From the NCBI GenBank assembly GCA_964484195.1, contig CAZAER010000001.1:62001-126000 (forward strand): DNA of 64,000 nt, written 5' to 3'. Shown here piece after piece: positions 50,089-59,681 of the stretch. Source of the DNA: JALHOP01 sp964484195. Its GTDB lineage: Bacteria; Myxococcota; XYA12-FULL-58-9; JALHOP01. Position numbers and translations under genes: made by a program. Under the pieces are notes generated by a model. That model made no database searches. It saw only the letters and a list, made by a program, of their open reading frames with translations, and was not told the origin of the DNA. The first letter of the stretch is position 1; every line of letters starts with the position of its first letter.

Positions 50089-51279
50089 GTGGCGTCACGG
50101 CCGGTTCGAGCATTGGTGTTGTCGGGCGGTGGCGCGCGTGGCGCGTACGAAGCCGGTGTGCTCGCCTACATCTTCCAGGAGCTGCCGCCGCGGCTCCTCG
50201 CGAACGCCCCCGTGAAAGTGCTGTGCGGCACCTCCGTCGGCGCGGTCACGGCGTGTTTTCTCGCGGGCAATGCCCACTTGCCGCACATGAACACGGCGCG
50301 TTTGCTCGACCTGTGGCGCCGCTTGCGTCTCGACAAGACCATGCGCCTCTCGATGGTCGACTTGCTGCGCATGCCGTTGGAATTGCGCGCGACCTTCCGC
50401 CAAGAAGCGGCTGGTGTGCTCCTCAACTCGGCGGTGTTGCAGGAAATCGTCGTGCGCGAGACGCCTTGGGTCCAGATCCGTCACAACATCCGCGCCGGCG
50501 TCTTGTCCGCTTTGACGGTCAGCGCAACGCACATCGCGTCGGGCCGCACCGTGGTTTTCGTCGATCGGACCGACGGGACGACGCCGCCCTGGTCGCGTGA
50601 CACGCGCGTCGCGGCACGACCCACCCGCATCCGGCCGGCGCACGCCATGGCCTCAGCGGCGATTCCCTACCTGTTCGCACCGATCGCCATCGACGGGGCT
50701 TGGTATTGCGACGGCAGCGTCCGCCAGAACACGCCGCTCTCACCCGCCTTGCGCTTGGGTGCCGACCGCGTGCTCGTCTTGGGACTCCGCTATGACGGAC
50801 CCGATCAGGACTGGCCGCCGAAGCTCGAGGAACCCGCCCCGCAGCCGTTCGAGTACATGGGTAAGCTCCTGAACTCGTTGATGCTCGACAACCTCGACTA
50901 CGACTTGAAGACCCTCCAGGGTTTCAACGAGCTGCTCAAGGCAGGCAAGCAGACCTTCGGCGACGCATTCCTCCCGCACATCAACGAGACGACGACCCGT
51001 TATCGTGGCGCTGGCTATCGCGAGGTCCAGGCGGTGTTCATCCGCCCCTCGCGCGACATCGCCGAGCTGGCGAACGAGTTCGTGCAGCTGGTGCACCCAA
51101 ACATCGGTGGCCTCCCTGGCTGGATCCTCTCGAAGATCGCCCAAACCCAGGTGCAGCGCTCGGACATCCTGAGCTACCTGCTCTTCGATGGCCGCTATGC
51201 GCAGACGTTGATCGAGCTCGGCATGCGTGATGCCGACGCCAACCGCGAGCGGCTCATCGCCTTTTTCCGAGACGACTGA
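50089..51279 (+). CDS. Patatin-like phospholipase
   Basis: A 396-residue lipid acyl hydrolase. The oxyanion-hole GGGARGAYEAGVLAY, the nucleophile motif GTSVGAVTA and the catalytic aspartate in YCDGSVRQNTP are complete, which supports an active serine-aspartate dyad. No signal peptide, so a cytoplasmic or injected role is possible. It starts at GTG 50089 just after a small lipoprotein gene. Confidence 0.88.
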   Translation: MASRPVRALVLSGGGARGAYEAGVLAYIFQELPPRLLANAPVKVLCGTSVGAVTACFLAGNAHLPHMNTARLLDLWRRLRLDKTMRLSMVDLLRMPLELRATFRQEAAGVLLNSAVLQEIVVRETPWVQIRHNIRAGVLSALTVSATHIASGRTVVFVDRTDGTTPPWSRDTRVAARPTRIRPAHAMASAAIPYLFAPIAIDGAWYCDGSVRQNTPLSPALRLGADRVLVLGLRYDGPDQDWPPKLEEPAPQPFEYMGKLLNSLMLDNLDYDLKTLQGFNELLKAGKQTFGDAFLPHINETTTRYRGAGYREVQAVFIRPSRDIAELANEFVQLVHPNIGGLPGWILSKIAQTQVQRSDILSYLLFDGRYAQTLIELGMRDADANRERLIAFFRDD

Positions 51280-51370
51280 CAGGCCCTGGCGGCCCTGTGC
51301 GCGCGGCCATAGCGGCTGAGACACCCTGGCACCGGGGCTGGCGCAACCGGAGGGAATCCGGTGCCGAGAC

Positions 51371-52732
51371 GTGGGCATGCTTCCACGCGTGAATAGCAGT
51401 GCTGCGGCCGAGCACTTGGCGGCGGCTTTACGCTTCAAGACCACCGTCGTGAGCCCGGACGGGCCGGTGCCGAAGGCCGAGCTGCAGGGCTTGCGGGACT
51501 ATCTCGCCAAGACCTTTCCGCTCGCCCATCAGCATCTCGGCGTCGAGCTGATCAACGACAGCTTGCTGTTCACGTGGAAGCCCGCGCAGCCCTCGAAGGA
51601 GGGCGCGTTGCTCCTCTTGGCTCACATGGACGTGGTGCCGATCGAGCCGGGCACCGAAACGAAGTGGACCCATCCGCCGTTCGCCGGTGTCATCGACAAC
51701 GATCTCATCTACGGCCGTGGCGCCATCGACGACAAGGCGCGGCTCGTAGGCACGCTCGAAGCGGTCGAGAGCATGCTTGCTGCCGGCGTGACCCCGAAAC
51801 GCACGGTGTACCTGTGCTTCGGCTCGGACGAAGAGGTTGGCGGCGCGCAGGGCTCGCAGGTCATCGCCAAGACTCTCCAAGCACGCGGCGTGAAGCTCGA
51901 TATCGTTCTCGACGAGGCCGGCGCCGTGACCCAAGGCGTGAATCCGAACGTGGCGAAGCCCATCGCGAGCATCGGCGTTGCCGAGAAGGGCTACGTGTCG
52001 TTCGAGCTGACCGCGAATGGGCCACCCGGCCACGCGGCGTTCCCTGCGAAGAACACCGCCATCGCGGTCCTGTCGAAGGTCATCGACGACCTCAACACCC
52101 GGCAAATGCCGGCGCGCATGACCCCGCTCTTCCGCGAGACCTTGAAGGCACTCGGGCCGCACATGCCGTGGCCGCAGCGCCTGGCCGTTCGCGCTGGCAA
52201 GCTCGGCGAGTGGCTGCTTCTGCGCACCATGGACAAGACGCCGACCACTGCGGCGCAGATCCGCACGACCTTCGCGCCGACCATCCTCAAGTCGGGCATC
52301 AAGGACAACCTGGTACCGTCGATGGCGACCGCGGTCGTCAACTTCCGCATTCTGCCCGGCGAGACAGTCGCTGACGTCGAGGCTCACGTGAAGCGCGCCA
52401 TCGGCGATGCCAAGGTGAACGTGAAGACGCTGGCCGGAGAACATAGTCCGCCACGCGTTTCGTCGTCGGTCGACGCGGGCTTCCTCGCCATGGCGGAAGC
52501 CGTGCGCGCGACCTTCGGTGAAGACGTGGTGATCGCTCCGACGCTCGTCGCCGGTGTCACCGACTCGCGTCACTTCGATGCCATCGCGACCAACACCTAT
52601 CGCTTCACTCCGGTGCGACTCTCGGCGCGCGACGTTGCGACCATTCACGGCACCGATGAGAAGATCAGCGTGAACGCTTTTGCGGACTTGGTGCGATTCT
52701 ACCAGCGCATCATCACCAAGCTCGCGGTCTAG
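51371..52732 (+). CDS. M20-family metallopeptidase
   Basis: A 453-residue dinuclear zinc peptidase of the carboxypeptidase/aminoacylase family. The metal ligands are seen in LLLLAHMDVVPIEP, YGRGAIDDKARLVG, FGSDEEVGGAQGS and the C-terminal TDSRHF. A dimerisation domain lies between. It resembles carboxypeptidase-type M20 proteins; substrate unknown. The start GTG at 51371 could be replaced by ATG 51377. Its stop shares the CTAG with the convergent gene at 52729. Confidence 0.9.
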   Translation: MGMLPRVNSSAAAEHLAAALRFKTTVVSPDGPVPKAELQGLRDYLAKTFPLAHQHLGVELINDSLLFTWKPAQPSKEGALLLLAHMDVVPIEPGTETKWTHPPFAGVIDNDLIYGRGAIDDKARLVGTLEAVESMLAAGVTPKRTVYLCFGSDEEVGGAQGSQVIAKTLQARGVKLDIVLDEAGAVTQGVNPNVAKPIASIGVAEKGYVSFELTANGPPGHAAFPAKNTAIAVLSKVIDDLNTRQMPARMTPLFRETLKALGPHMPWPQRLAVRAGKLGEWLLLRTMDKTPTTAAQIRTTFAPTILKSGIKDNLVPSMATAVVNFRILPGETVADVEAHVKRAIGDAKVNVKTLAGEHSPPRVSSSVDAGFLAMAEAVRATFGEDVVIAPTLVAGVTDSRHFDAIATNTYRFTPVRLSARDVATIHGTDEKISVNAFADLVRFYQRIITKLAV

Positions 52733-53589
52733 CGGCAGACGTAATCCGAGGGCACCGTCGATGCGGTGCCGCTCGCGGTGATGTTCTTCAACGTCTGCGG
52801 ATGCACGGGGCCGCTGATGAGCGAGCTCTTGAAGTCGTAGCTCCCGGCGTAGACCAGGTCTTTGCCGCGGACGAAAGGCGCGTCCTCGAGGCGGTAGCGC
52901 GGTCCTAGGCGGGCGGGAAGGCTTCGGCCGAGCTCGAAGATCTCGAGGTCGCTCTTGCGTAGGTCCATCTCCGGGCTGACGACCCACCAGCGGCCGTCTT
53001 TGGGGTAGGCGACCATGGTGTGGACGACGGGACGCTGGGCACTCGCCGGCTCGTTCGCGGGCCCGCGCGGGCACATCGTCTGGTAGCCGGCGACGTCCAT
53101 GACGACGAAAAATCGTAGCTCGAGCGTGGGGTCTCGCAACCAAGCGCGGTAGGCCGTTGCCTTGGCGTAGTCCAGGCAGTTGAGGAAGGTGCGTTCGTCG
53201 AAGGCCTGCTGACCAGTGCGCGCGAGCTGCATGCCGGCAAGATCTTGGGTGGCCGCGCGGGGTGCCGCTCGCTTCACGGCGCTTTCGTAGCGGCGCACGC
53301 TGGCGGGCGCGAGGAGGCGCTCGACATCGTGTCCGCCCGCGGCCAAGGCCCGGCGGATTGCGGCTTGCTCACGCTCACGCACCACCGGGTCGCACGTGAA
53401 GAGGTTGTGGTACGCAAAAGCGTACACTTCGCGAACCGGCACCTCGTTGTAGGCCTGCGCGTGACGGACATCGCGCAGAGCTTCGAGCAACGCCGGTGGG
53501 AGCTTCCTCGCGGAAGCCTTGCTGATCGGCGCGACGTAGGGCCCGCAGCTCGCGGCGCTGCGGCCAAGACGCGTGACTTCGATGGTCAT
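52729..53589 (-). CDS. Hypothetical protein coupled to the transglycosylase
   Basis: A 286-residue soluble protein starting at ATG 53589, which overlaps the stop of the transglycosylase gene. Segments include LPPALLEALRDVRHAQAYNE, a MQLARTGQQAFDERTFLNC region and a strand-rich C-terminus (RWWVVSPEMDLRKSDLEIFE, YRLEDAPFVRGKDLVYAG). I do not recognise a family. Coupled translation suggests that it assists, delivers or restrains the transglycosylase. Confidence 0.6.
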   Translation of the reverse strand: MTIEVTRLGRSAASCGPYVAPISKASARKLPPALLEALRDVRHAQAYNEVPVREVYAFAYHNLFTCDPVVREREQAAIRRALAAGGHDVERLLAPASVRRYESAVKRAAPRAATQDLAGMQLARTGQQAFDERTFLNCLDYAKATAYRAWLRDPTLELRFFVVMDVAGYQTMCPRGPANEPASAQRPVVHTMVAYPKDGRWWVVSPEMDLRKSDLEIFELGRSLPARLGPRYRLEDAPFVRGKDLVYAGSYDFKSSLISGPVHPQTLKNITASGTASTVPSDYVCR

Positions 53590-54902
53590 CGCTTTGCTCG
53601 CTCGCGCTCGGCTGCGTCCATGATGCGTCCGGCGAGCAGGCCGGCGCGGTCGCCGTAGTGCCGCTCTCCCCAATTGTAGCGGCGGATGGTCACGGCGTTG
53701 GGGCCGGCGAAGAAAGCTTCGGGGCTGGTGTCGCTGCCGAAGCGCAAGACCCGGCCGCGGGTGCTCGCGGGAAACGACGCAGGGATGGTGAACCCTGCTT
53801 TGCGCAGCTGACCGACGGTCATCTCGGTGTCGTGACGCAGGCGACGGATTGCCGCGGAGCTGCCGCGTAGCTCGACGCCGATGGGTTGGCCCTGGGTGTA
53901 GCGTTCGCTCGGGCGGTCGCGACCGACGTTTTCGTAGAACCGCGCCGCCAGCTCGGCGGCTTGCACCGGATGCCATGGGTCGAGGTCGCCGGCGAGGAGC
54001 ACGAGGTTCGAGGGCATGAATTGGCACCAGCCGAGCGCTCCAGCGGACGAACCGCCGAGGGTCGCGAGATCCCAGCCTCGCTCACGCCCCACACGTACGA
54101 GGGCGCGCAGCTCGCCGCGGAAGAACTCGGTGCGGCCACCGTCGAAAGCGCCGCGCACGATCTGCTGGAAGGCGTTGTGGCCGCCAGAGAAGCCGCCCAT
54201 GTTGGTCTCGCCGCGCAGCGTCCCGTAGATCGCCGCGACATCGATGCCGCGCCGTCGGGCAGCCTCCTCGGCTTGCGCGCCGAATTCGAGGGCGTAGGCG
54301 GTGCCGCGCTGGATCCCTGAATCGAGGTAGCCACGCACCGAGCGCTCGAACGAGGTGCGCTCGTCAGTCGGCCGGGCGCTGGGGGGCGCTATGTTGGCCG
54401 TGGCACGCGGCAACGCCACGCGCTCGAGCAGGGCCATGAGCCGCTCGTATTCGGCCTGGTCGGACCCAGCGATCTCGCGCATGAGGCGCTGAGCTTCGGG
54501 GCGTTGATGATAGGGGCGGCCGACCGCGGGTTGGCGCTGTGCTACGGCCTCTGCCTCGCGCCACGCCGCGAGACGCCGCTCTTGTTCGACCGGGTCGTTC
54601 GAGCGAGGTGGGAAGGGGACCAGCTGGCCGACCTCGACGCGGGGCGGCTGCATGGCGGCCGTCCAGTCGAAGGTCGGTAGGGCCTCCTGAGGGGCTTGTG
54701 GCGCGCTCAAGAAGGTTCCTGGTCGCTTCTCGGGCGGGGGGAGCGCGAGGGGCGGCGTGATGGCGCTTTGGGCAAGGCGCGTGGGCTGGGCGACCAGCTG
54801 GTCGCGGTCGCCGGGGGAGACGGCCTGCAGGGCCGTGTCGCTCTCGGCGGGCGCAAACGTGATGTCGCGGCCCGAGTGAGCCGCACGGACGGGACTGCTC
54901 AT
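53586..54902 (-). CDS. MltB-like lytic transglycosylase, no signal peptide
   Basis: A 438-residue protein whose C-terminal half (from about residue 185) is an MltB-type lytic transglycosylase: IYGTLRGETNMGG with the probable catalytic Glu, FFRGELRALVRVGRERGWDL, GGSSAGALGWCQFMPSNLV and DLDPWHPVQAAELAARFYEN. The N-terminal half is Pro-rich and low complexity with no signal peptide or lipobox, so export would need another route. A REP-like repeat forms part of this half (54709-54725, coding RPGTF). It is translationally coupled to the unknown gene downstream. Confidence 0.75.
   Translation of the reverse strand: MSSPVRAAHSGRDITFAPAESDTALQAVSPGDRDQLVAQPTRLAQSAITPPLALPPPEKRPGTFLSAPQAPQEALPTFDWTAAMQPPRVEVGQLVPFPPRSNDPVEQERRLAAWREAEAVAQRQPAVGRPYHQRPEAQRLMREIAGSDQAEYERLMALLERVALPRATANIAPPSARPTDERTSFERSVRGYLDSGIQRGTAYALEFGAQAEEAARRRGIDVAAIYGTLRGETNMGGFSGGHNAFQQIVRGAFDGGRTEFFRGELRALVRVGRERGWDLATLGGSSAGALGWCQFMPSNLVLLAGDLDPWHPVQAAELAARFYENVGRDRPSERYTQGQPIGVELRGSSAAIRRLRHDTEMTVGQLRKAGFTIPASFPASTRGRVLRFGSDTSPEAFFAGPNAVTIRRYNWGERHYGDRAGLLAGRIMDAAERERAKR
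54709..54725 (+). repeat. 17-bp REP-like repeat, copy 3, inside a coding region
   Basis: AAGAAGGTTCCTGGTCG, identical to the two copies flanking the transposase at 6357-7352 but about 47 kb away, and located inside the N-terminal low-complexity part of the transglycosylase gene. Confidence 0.8.
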
Positions 54903-54926
54903 GCCCTGCCGTTATCGCGTCGGACC

Positions 54927-57900
54927 CTAGCGGCGGTGCTCGAGCCTCCAGCTGGTCAACGAGCCCGCCTGGGTGGCCACACGATCGACGATCTCGAGCT
55001 GCCAATCTCCCGCCAACGGCTCGGCGAAGATGTCGAACAGCGCTGGCGCGTTCTGGATGTCGAAGGTCGCGGTCACGGTGGGGCCAGCGGCCAGGCTGTT
55101 CGACAAGAGGACACGTTCGCCACGCGGGCTGACCAGGCGCAGGTCGAGCTGCGAGGGGACGGGGTGAGTCAAGGTCACGTGCACGCGCAAGTCCTCGATG
55201 GTCTGACCCACCGGGGCCGCGATGGTCGCTGTCGAGGTGGTGACGCCGTTGTCGGTGATCGCGATGCCGCCGACGCCGATGCCGACGTCGAGCGGCGTCT
55301 CCGCCGGCATCAGGCCGCCGCCGCTCGCGGTCACCTCGCCGTCGAACCAATCGGGGCGTGCGTCCCAGTTGCCGCACCCGGCACAGCCCGGACGTACGCC
55401 GCAGGCATCACAGCTCGTCGGGGTGAAGCCGAGTGGCTTGCGCAAGATGATATCGTCGCTGGTGTCGAAGGTGGCGTCGGTTCCGCTATCGCGAACGAAT
55501 ACACCGCTCCGCTCCGGCGGAGCACCATTCGGTGCCTGGACGTAATACGCGAGACGGCCGTCGACCAGCATCGGCATGCGCTCGTCGTCGACGGTGCTCG
55601 CGATGGTCACCGTCGAGCCCCCCAAGGTGTGCAGGCGCACGTCCCAGTTGCTGCCGTACTCCGACCAAACGACGCGATCCCCATCGATACGCAGGTCAGC
55701 CCGTGCCGGGCCCGCCGCGGCGATGGTCGTAGGAGCGCCGCCGCTCGTCAGCACCATGCGCACAGCTGGTGTGCACGTCGTCGGATCGGGGCCGCCGCGT
55801 GCCGATTCGCAGAGCCCGGTCGGGTCGAGCGCATAGTCGAAATAGACGACCTTGCCGCCCGAGATGTCCGGGACGACGCCCTTTGCGCCGGTCGGTAGGG
55901 TTGCAACCACGTCGTCGCCACCCCCGAGCCAGCCGTCGGCGCCGAGGTCCACCATCTTGAGGCTGCTGACGATGTCGGAGCCCGGGTAGTCACCGTCGCT
56001 GTCGGCGGTCATGTCGCCGTAGACGATGATGCCCGCGTCGATGCGCGGCCAGCGATACTTGCCGGATGCCGGCGTGAGCTCCGTGGGACCCTTGTCATCG
56101 GCGGTGCCGGGGATTGCGTCCGCTCCAGCGTAGTAGAGCATCAGTTTCTCGGATTGCGTGTCGCGCCACACCAGGTAGCCGCCGTCGAGGTCCGCGAAAG
56201 CGATGTGCGAGGACTCAGGTGGACGGCTGAAGCGACCGCCACGCTGTAGATTGATGAGCGTGAGTCGCTCCGGGTTTCCGGACATGAACGCGAAGAGGCC
56301 GTCCGCGATGAGCCCCGAGGGTGGCGCCTCGCCGGAGCTATCCGAGGTCTGGAAGGTCATGGGCCTGCCAGCCGCCGAGTAGCTCGCCGGCCGTGTGGGA
56401 ACGCCGTTACCGAAGTACATCGAGGCGAACAGGAAGGCGCCACTCCCGGAGAGCGTCGTCAGAGTCGAGCCGCCGAGTGAGCTGTTGATGGTGATGCTCT
56501 GCCGCGTCGTGAGGTCGTACATCACGCCTTCACCGTAGGCGTAGGCGTGGTCCCCATCGGCGTCGCTCAGGGACTGAGGCATGTCGTCGTACTCGACGAC
56601 GGTGTCGTCACCGTTTCCGAAGACGAGATCCGGACCAGCCTCATAAGAGAGCCAGGCGCCGGTATCCTGATGGACGAGAACGCGGCCGGTTGCCAGGAGA
56701 GGGATGTCGCCGTCGCCATCCGGGACTGCCCACTCGCCGCCGTCGTCGCCGCCACCCGGCTTGCCGTCGGCCCCCGCGTTGAACACGTAGTAGCGCGTGT
56801 CACCGGAGCGGTCGTCGCCCCAGAGGACGTGGCGGTCGCTGGTCTGCAAGCGGCAAGGGTTGAAACCGAACACGCGCGATGCCGAGAGCACGACCGCCGA
56901 GCCTTCGTTGGCGTCGGCCGTACCAGGGGAGCGGTCGTTGCCGTAGTTGTAAAACGTGAGCCGGTCGAGGTTCGATGAGTTTCCGAAGTACATGCCCTGA
57001 GGAGTCGCGCCCTGGCAGTTGCCGTTGCCGACGGTGACGATGGCGCCGTCGTCGGGAGTGCTGAGCTGGCCGTCCGCCCCGGTGGACATGGCGCGCACGA
57101 CTTGCCCGAGCTGGTTGGTGATGTCGGTGAATGTCATGACCGACCCGGCGATGCTGATGCCTTGGATGATCGACGAGGTGGTGCGACTCACCAGAACGGT
57201 TCGCGTCGTGCAGACGAAGTTGTCGATGGCGGTGCGGGCGCAGAGATAGGCGTTGTGACTGCGGCATTCGCCCGAGCCGGCGGCGCAGGCGCTGTCGGCC
57301 GGGCTCGGATCGACCGCCGCCAGCACACCGCGGTTCGAACCGGCGAAATAATCGTAGAGGAAACACCCACCGCCGCACGAAAGGGGCGACAAGGTGAGTG
57401 GCTTGTCCGCTACAGCGACATTGACTCCGCCGCTCGCGTTGCCCGCCCGGTCGACAGCGCGCACGACGTAGGCGGTGATTTCGCCGGTTCGGGCCCCTGG
57501 CAAGATGACGCGCGGCTCATCGGACACGGGGGTGTAGTCGGAGTAGGTGCCACCCGACACTTCGTAGACGACGGGACCTCCGCCGGGATCTTGCGCCGCT
57601 TCGAGCAACACACCCGCTTCACTGGTGAGAAAGCCCGAGATGATGGAGGTGAACACCTTGGGTGCGCTCGGAGGCTGCGAGTCCTCGTGAATCGCCAGCA
57701 CCCCTTGCGCCGCGATAGCGGTCATGTTGCCGAAGACGTCGCGCTCACGGATCCACAACGTGGTGGTCGCGTCCTGGCCAACGGGGCTCACGACCAGGGC
57801 GCCCAGCGTCGGTGTCGCGGTCCAGTCGGTGCCGTTCGTCGAAAAAACGTAATCGCTGAAGTCGGGTGGTGTCGGGCCGCTGGAATGGAAGAACACAGGG

Positions 57901-58736
57901 AGGCTGTCGGTGTTGACGAAGGCTTCGGGCGGTGCCGGCGTGTCGATGATGATGGCGTTCGTCGGTAGCGCGGTGTCGAGGCGCAGGGCCACCGGCACGG
58001 CGACGACGTTGCCAGCGAGATCGGCCAGCTGAACCTGCACGACTTTGACACCATCGCCCGCGTTCAAGGTCACGGGCAGCGTCTCGGCGTATGCGAGCTC
58101 GGTGTCGGCGTCGACATCACCGCTGATGCTCGCCGTCGCGGGTATCTCGCCACCCGCGGGTAGAGTGGGGCGCAGAGTGATGCTGGTCGTATCCACCCAG
58201 AGGTCGTTTCCGTCGCTGACGCCCTCGTCGACCTCGATCCCGTCGACGATCGGCGGCGAGTAGTCGAGGACGACCGTCCCGATGGTCGCATCGCGGGTCA
58301 CGCGGCCCTGCGCGTCGGCGAAGGTTCCACGAATGGTCGCGACGCCTTCGGCTTCGCCGCCGGTCGTCTCGTAGGCGAACACGAAGGGGCCGGTGCCGCT
58401 CCCCGACTCGTAAACGAGAGTGCCCGCGAAGGCGCCGCTGACGATCCCCAACGCCGGCGCGCCGACTAGCGCATGGTCGGTCGAGAGCTCGACGCGAATA
58501 CGGCGATTCGCACCCGCTACCGCCGGAGTGATCGATGGTGTGCCCGCGACCTGAGCACCGTCACCGGTGGCCGGGGTCGTCGGCAAGCACAGTCCGAGGC
58601 CGCCATCGCAGACATAGCCTTCTGGGCATATCGGTGCCTGGACCGTACAGGTCACCAGCGCCGAGCTGGGGATGTCGAGGTCGGCGAGACAGGCGGGGAG
58701 GGCGAGTAAAGCGAGGACGGGGGCGCGTAATCGCAT
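54927..58736 (-). CDS. Large lipoprotein with propeller repeats and C-terminal P-domain
   Basis: A 1269-residue lipoprotein starting at ATG 58736 (signal APVLALLALPAC). The mature N-terminus has a small cysteine module (ALVTCTVQAPICPEGYVCDG then GLGLC), similar to that of the FG-GAP protein at 37011. Fibronectin/Ig-like regions follow, then from about residue 470 a propeller marked by repeated GADG-type turns before DD (GADGKPGGGDD, GPDLVFGNGDD, GADAIPGTADD, GADGWLGGGDD). The C-terminus is a P/Homo B domain (RVHVTLTHPVPSQLDLRLVS, WQLEIVDRVA), usually found beside subtilisin-type proteases; no protease domain is seen here. Confidence 0.82.
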   Translation of the reverse strand: MRLRAPVLALLALPACLADLDIPSSALVTCTVQAPICPEGYVCDGGLGLCLPTTPATGDGAQVAGTPSITPAVAGANRRIRVELSTDHALVGAPALGIVSGAFAGTLVYESGSGTGPFVFAYETTGGEAEGVATIRGTFADAQGRVTRDATIGTVVLDYSPPIVDGIEVDEGVSDGNDLWVDTTSITLRPTLPAGGEIPATASISGDVDADTELAYAETLPVTLNAGDGVKVVQVQLADLAGNVVAVPVALRLDTALPTNAIIIDTPAPPEAFVNTDSLPVFFHSSGPTPPDFSDYVFSTNGTDWTATPTLGALVVSPVGQDATTTLWIRERDVFGNMTAIAAQGVLAIHEDSQPPSAPKVFTSIISGFLTSEAGVLLEAAQDPGGGPVVYEVSGGTYSDYTPVSDEPRVILPGARTGEITAYVVRAVDRAGNASGGVNVAVADKPLTLSPLSCGGGCFLYDYFAGSNRGVLAAVDPSPADSACAAGSGECRSHNAYLCARTAIDNFVCTTRTVLVSRTTSSIIQGISIAGSVMTFTDITNQLGQVVRAMSTGADGQLSTPDDGAIVTVGNGNCQGATPQGMYFGNSSNLDRLTFYNYGNDRSPGTADANEGSAVVLSASRVFGFNPCRLQTSDRHVLWGDDRSGDTRYYVFNAGADGKPGGGDDGGEWAVPDGDGDIPLLATGRVLVHQDTGAWLSYEAGPDLVFGNGDDTVVEYDDMPQSLSDADGDHAYAYGEGVMYDLTTRQSITINSSLGGSTLTTLSGSGAFLFASMYFGNGVPTRPASYSAAGRPMTFQTSDSSGEAPPSGLIADGLFAFMSGNPERLTLINLQRGGRFSRPPESSHIAFADLDGGYLVWRDTQSEKLMLYYAGADAIPGTADDKGPTELTPASGKYRWPRIDAGIIVYGDMTADSDGDYPGSDIVSSLKMVDLGADGWLGGGDDVVATLPTGAKGVVPDISGGKVVYFDYALDPTGLCESARGGPDPTTCTPAVRMVLTSGGAPTTIAAAGPARADLRIDGDRVVWSEYGSNWDVRLHTLGGSTVTIASTVDDERMPMLVDGRLAYYVQAPNGAPPERSGVFVRDSGTDATFDTSDDIILRKPLGFTPTSCDACGVRPGCAGCGNWDARPDWFDGEVTASGGGLMPAETPLDVGIGVGGIAITDNGVTTSTATIAAPVGQTIEDLRVHVTLTHPVPSQLDLRLVSPRGERVLLSNSLAAGPTVTATFDIQNAPALFDIFAEPLAGDWQLEIVDRVATQAGSLTSWRLEHRR

Positions 58737-58833
58737 GCGGCGGGCACCATGCGCGCAGGCGCCAGACGACCGCAATGACGAACGTCACACCGGGCGCCGC
58801 TCACGGCGCGACGCCCGGATGTAAGCGTTTGGT

Positions 58834-59646
58834 CTACTTCCCGACGTTCTCGAAGCCGGGGAGCTCGTCGAGCTTCGGCATGAAGACGATCTCGACGCGG
58901 CGGTTCTGCGTCTTGTTCTCGGTGGTGTCGTTTGCCACCAGCGGATCGAACTCACCGTTGCCCGCGGCCGAGATGTTGGCGGCCGGGACGCCCGCCTGGA
59001 CCATCAGCTTGGTGACCTCGACGGCGCGCTGGGTCGAAAGCTCCCAGTTCGACGGGAAGCGCGCGGTCTTGATGGGCGCGCTGTCGGTGTGGCCGACGAC
59101 CTGGAACTTACGATCCGGGAACTCCTTGATGGTCTGGGCGAGCTGCTCGATCGCGCTCTTGGCCTCGGGCTTGATGATGATGCCGCCCGGCGGGAAGACG
59201 ACGTCGCTCGACATCTGCACGACCATGCGGCCGTTGCGGATCTTCACCTGCAAGGTGCCGGCGTCGATCATCTTGTTCAGCTTCTCCATGACCTTGCGGT
59301 ACTCGGCGTTACGTTGCTCGGCGCTGGCGCGCAGACGGCGAAGCTCTTCGACTTCCTTGGCCAGGGCGGCTTTCTCGTCGGTGACCGCGGCCTTCGAAGC
59401 CGTGAGCTCCTCGACGTTCTGGCCGAGCGCGGTGAGCTTCGAGACCATCTGGGCGTTCTGATCGCGGGTCTTCGCCAGGTCGGCGTCGCAGGCGCCGCTC
59501 TTCTGCTGGCAGCCGGCGAGATCGTTTTTGAGCTGATCGCGCTCTTTGACGACGGCTTCGTGGGTGCCGCTACCGACGCAAGCGGTTGCAAGGATGGCAG
59601 CAAGGCCGAAAGCGCTGCCAGAAAGGACGTTTGAACGAATCTTCAC
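58834..59646 (-). CDS. OmpA-family lipoprotein
   Basis: A 270-residue lipoprotein with an N-terminal lipobox (LAAILATAC), a long coiled coil (about 25-130), and a C-terminal OmpA-like peptidoglycan-binding domain: FQVVGHTDSAPIKTARFPSN, WELSTQRAVEVTKLM, GNGEFDPLVAN and NRRVEIV. It should tether the outer membrane to the wall. The GTG at 59646 is preferred over ATG 59658 because a strong ribosome-binding site GGGAGG precedes the GTG at the right distance and no such site precedes the ATG. Confidence 0.92.
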   Translation of the reverse strand: MKIRSNVLSGSAFGLAAILATACVGSGTHEAVVKERDQLKNDLAGCQQKSGACDADLAKTRDQNAQMVSKLTALGQNVEELTASKAAVTDEKAALAKEVEELRRLRASAEQRNAEYRKVMEKLNKMIDAGTLQVKIRNGRMVVQMSSDVVFPPGGIIIKPEAKSAIEQLAQTIKEFPDRKFQVVGHTDSAPIKTARFPSNWELSTQRAVEVTKLMVQAGVPAANISAAGNGEFDPLVANDTTENKTQNRRVEIVFMPKLDELPGFENVGK

Positions 59647-59650
59647 TGTG

Positions 59651-59656
59651 CCTCCC
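59651..59656 (-). promoter_or_regulatory. Ribosome-binding site deciding the OmpA start
   Basis: GGGAGG on the minus strand, four bases before the GTG at 59646. It falls inside the reading frame of the alternative ATG start, which has no comparable site. Confidence 0.6.
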
Positions 59657-59681
59657 ATAGGGGTTTGTTGGCGTGAAGTAA

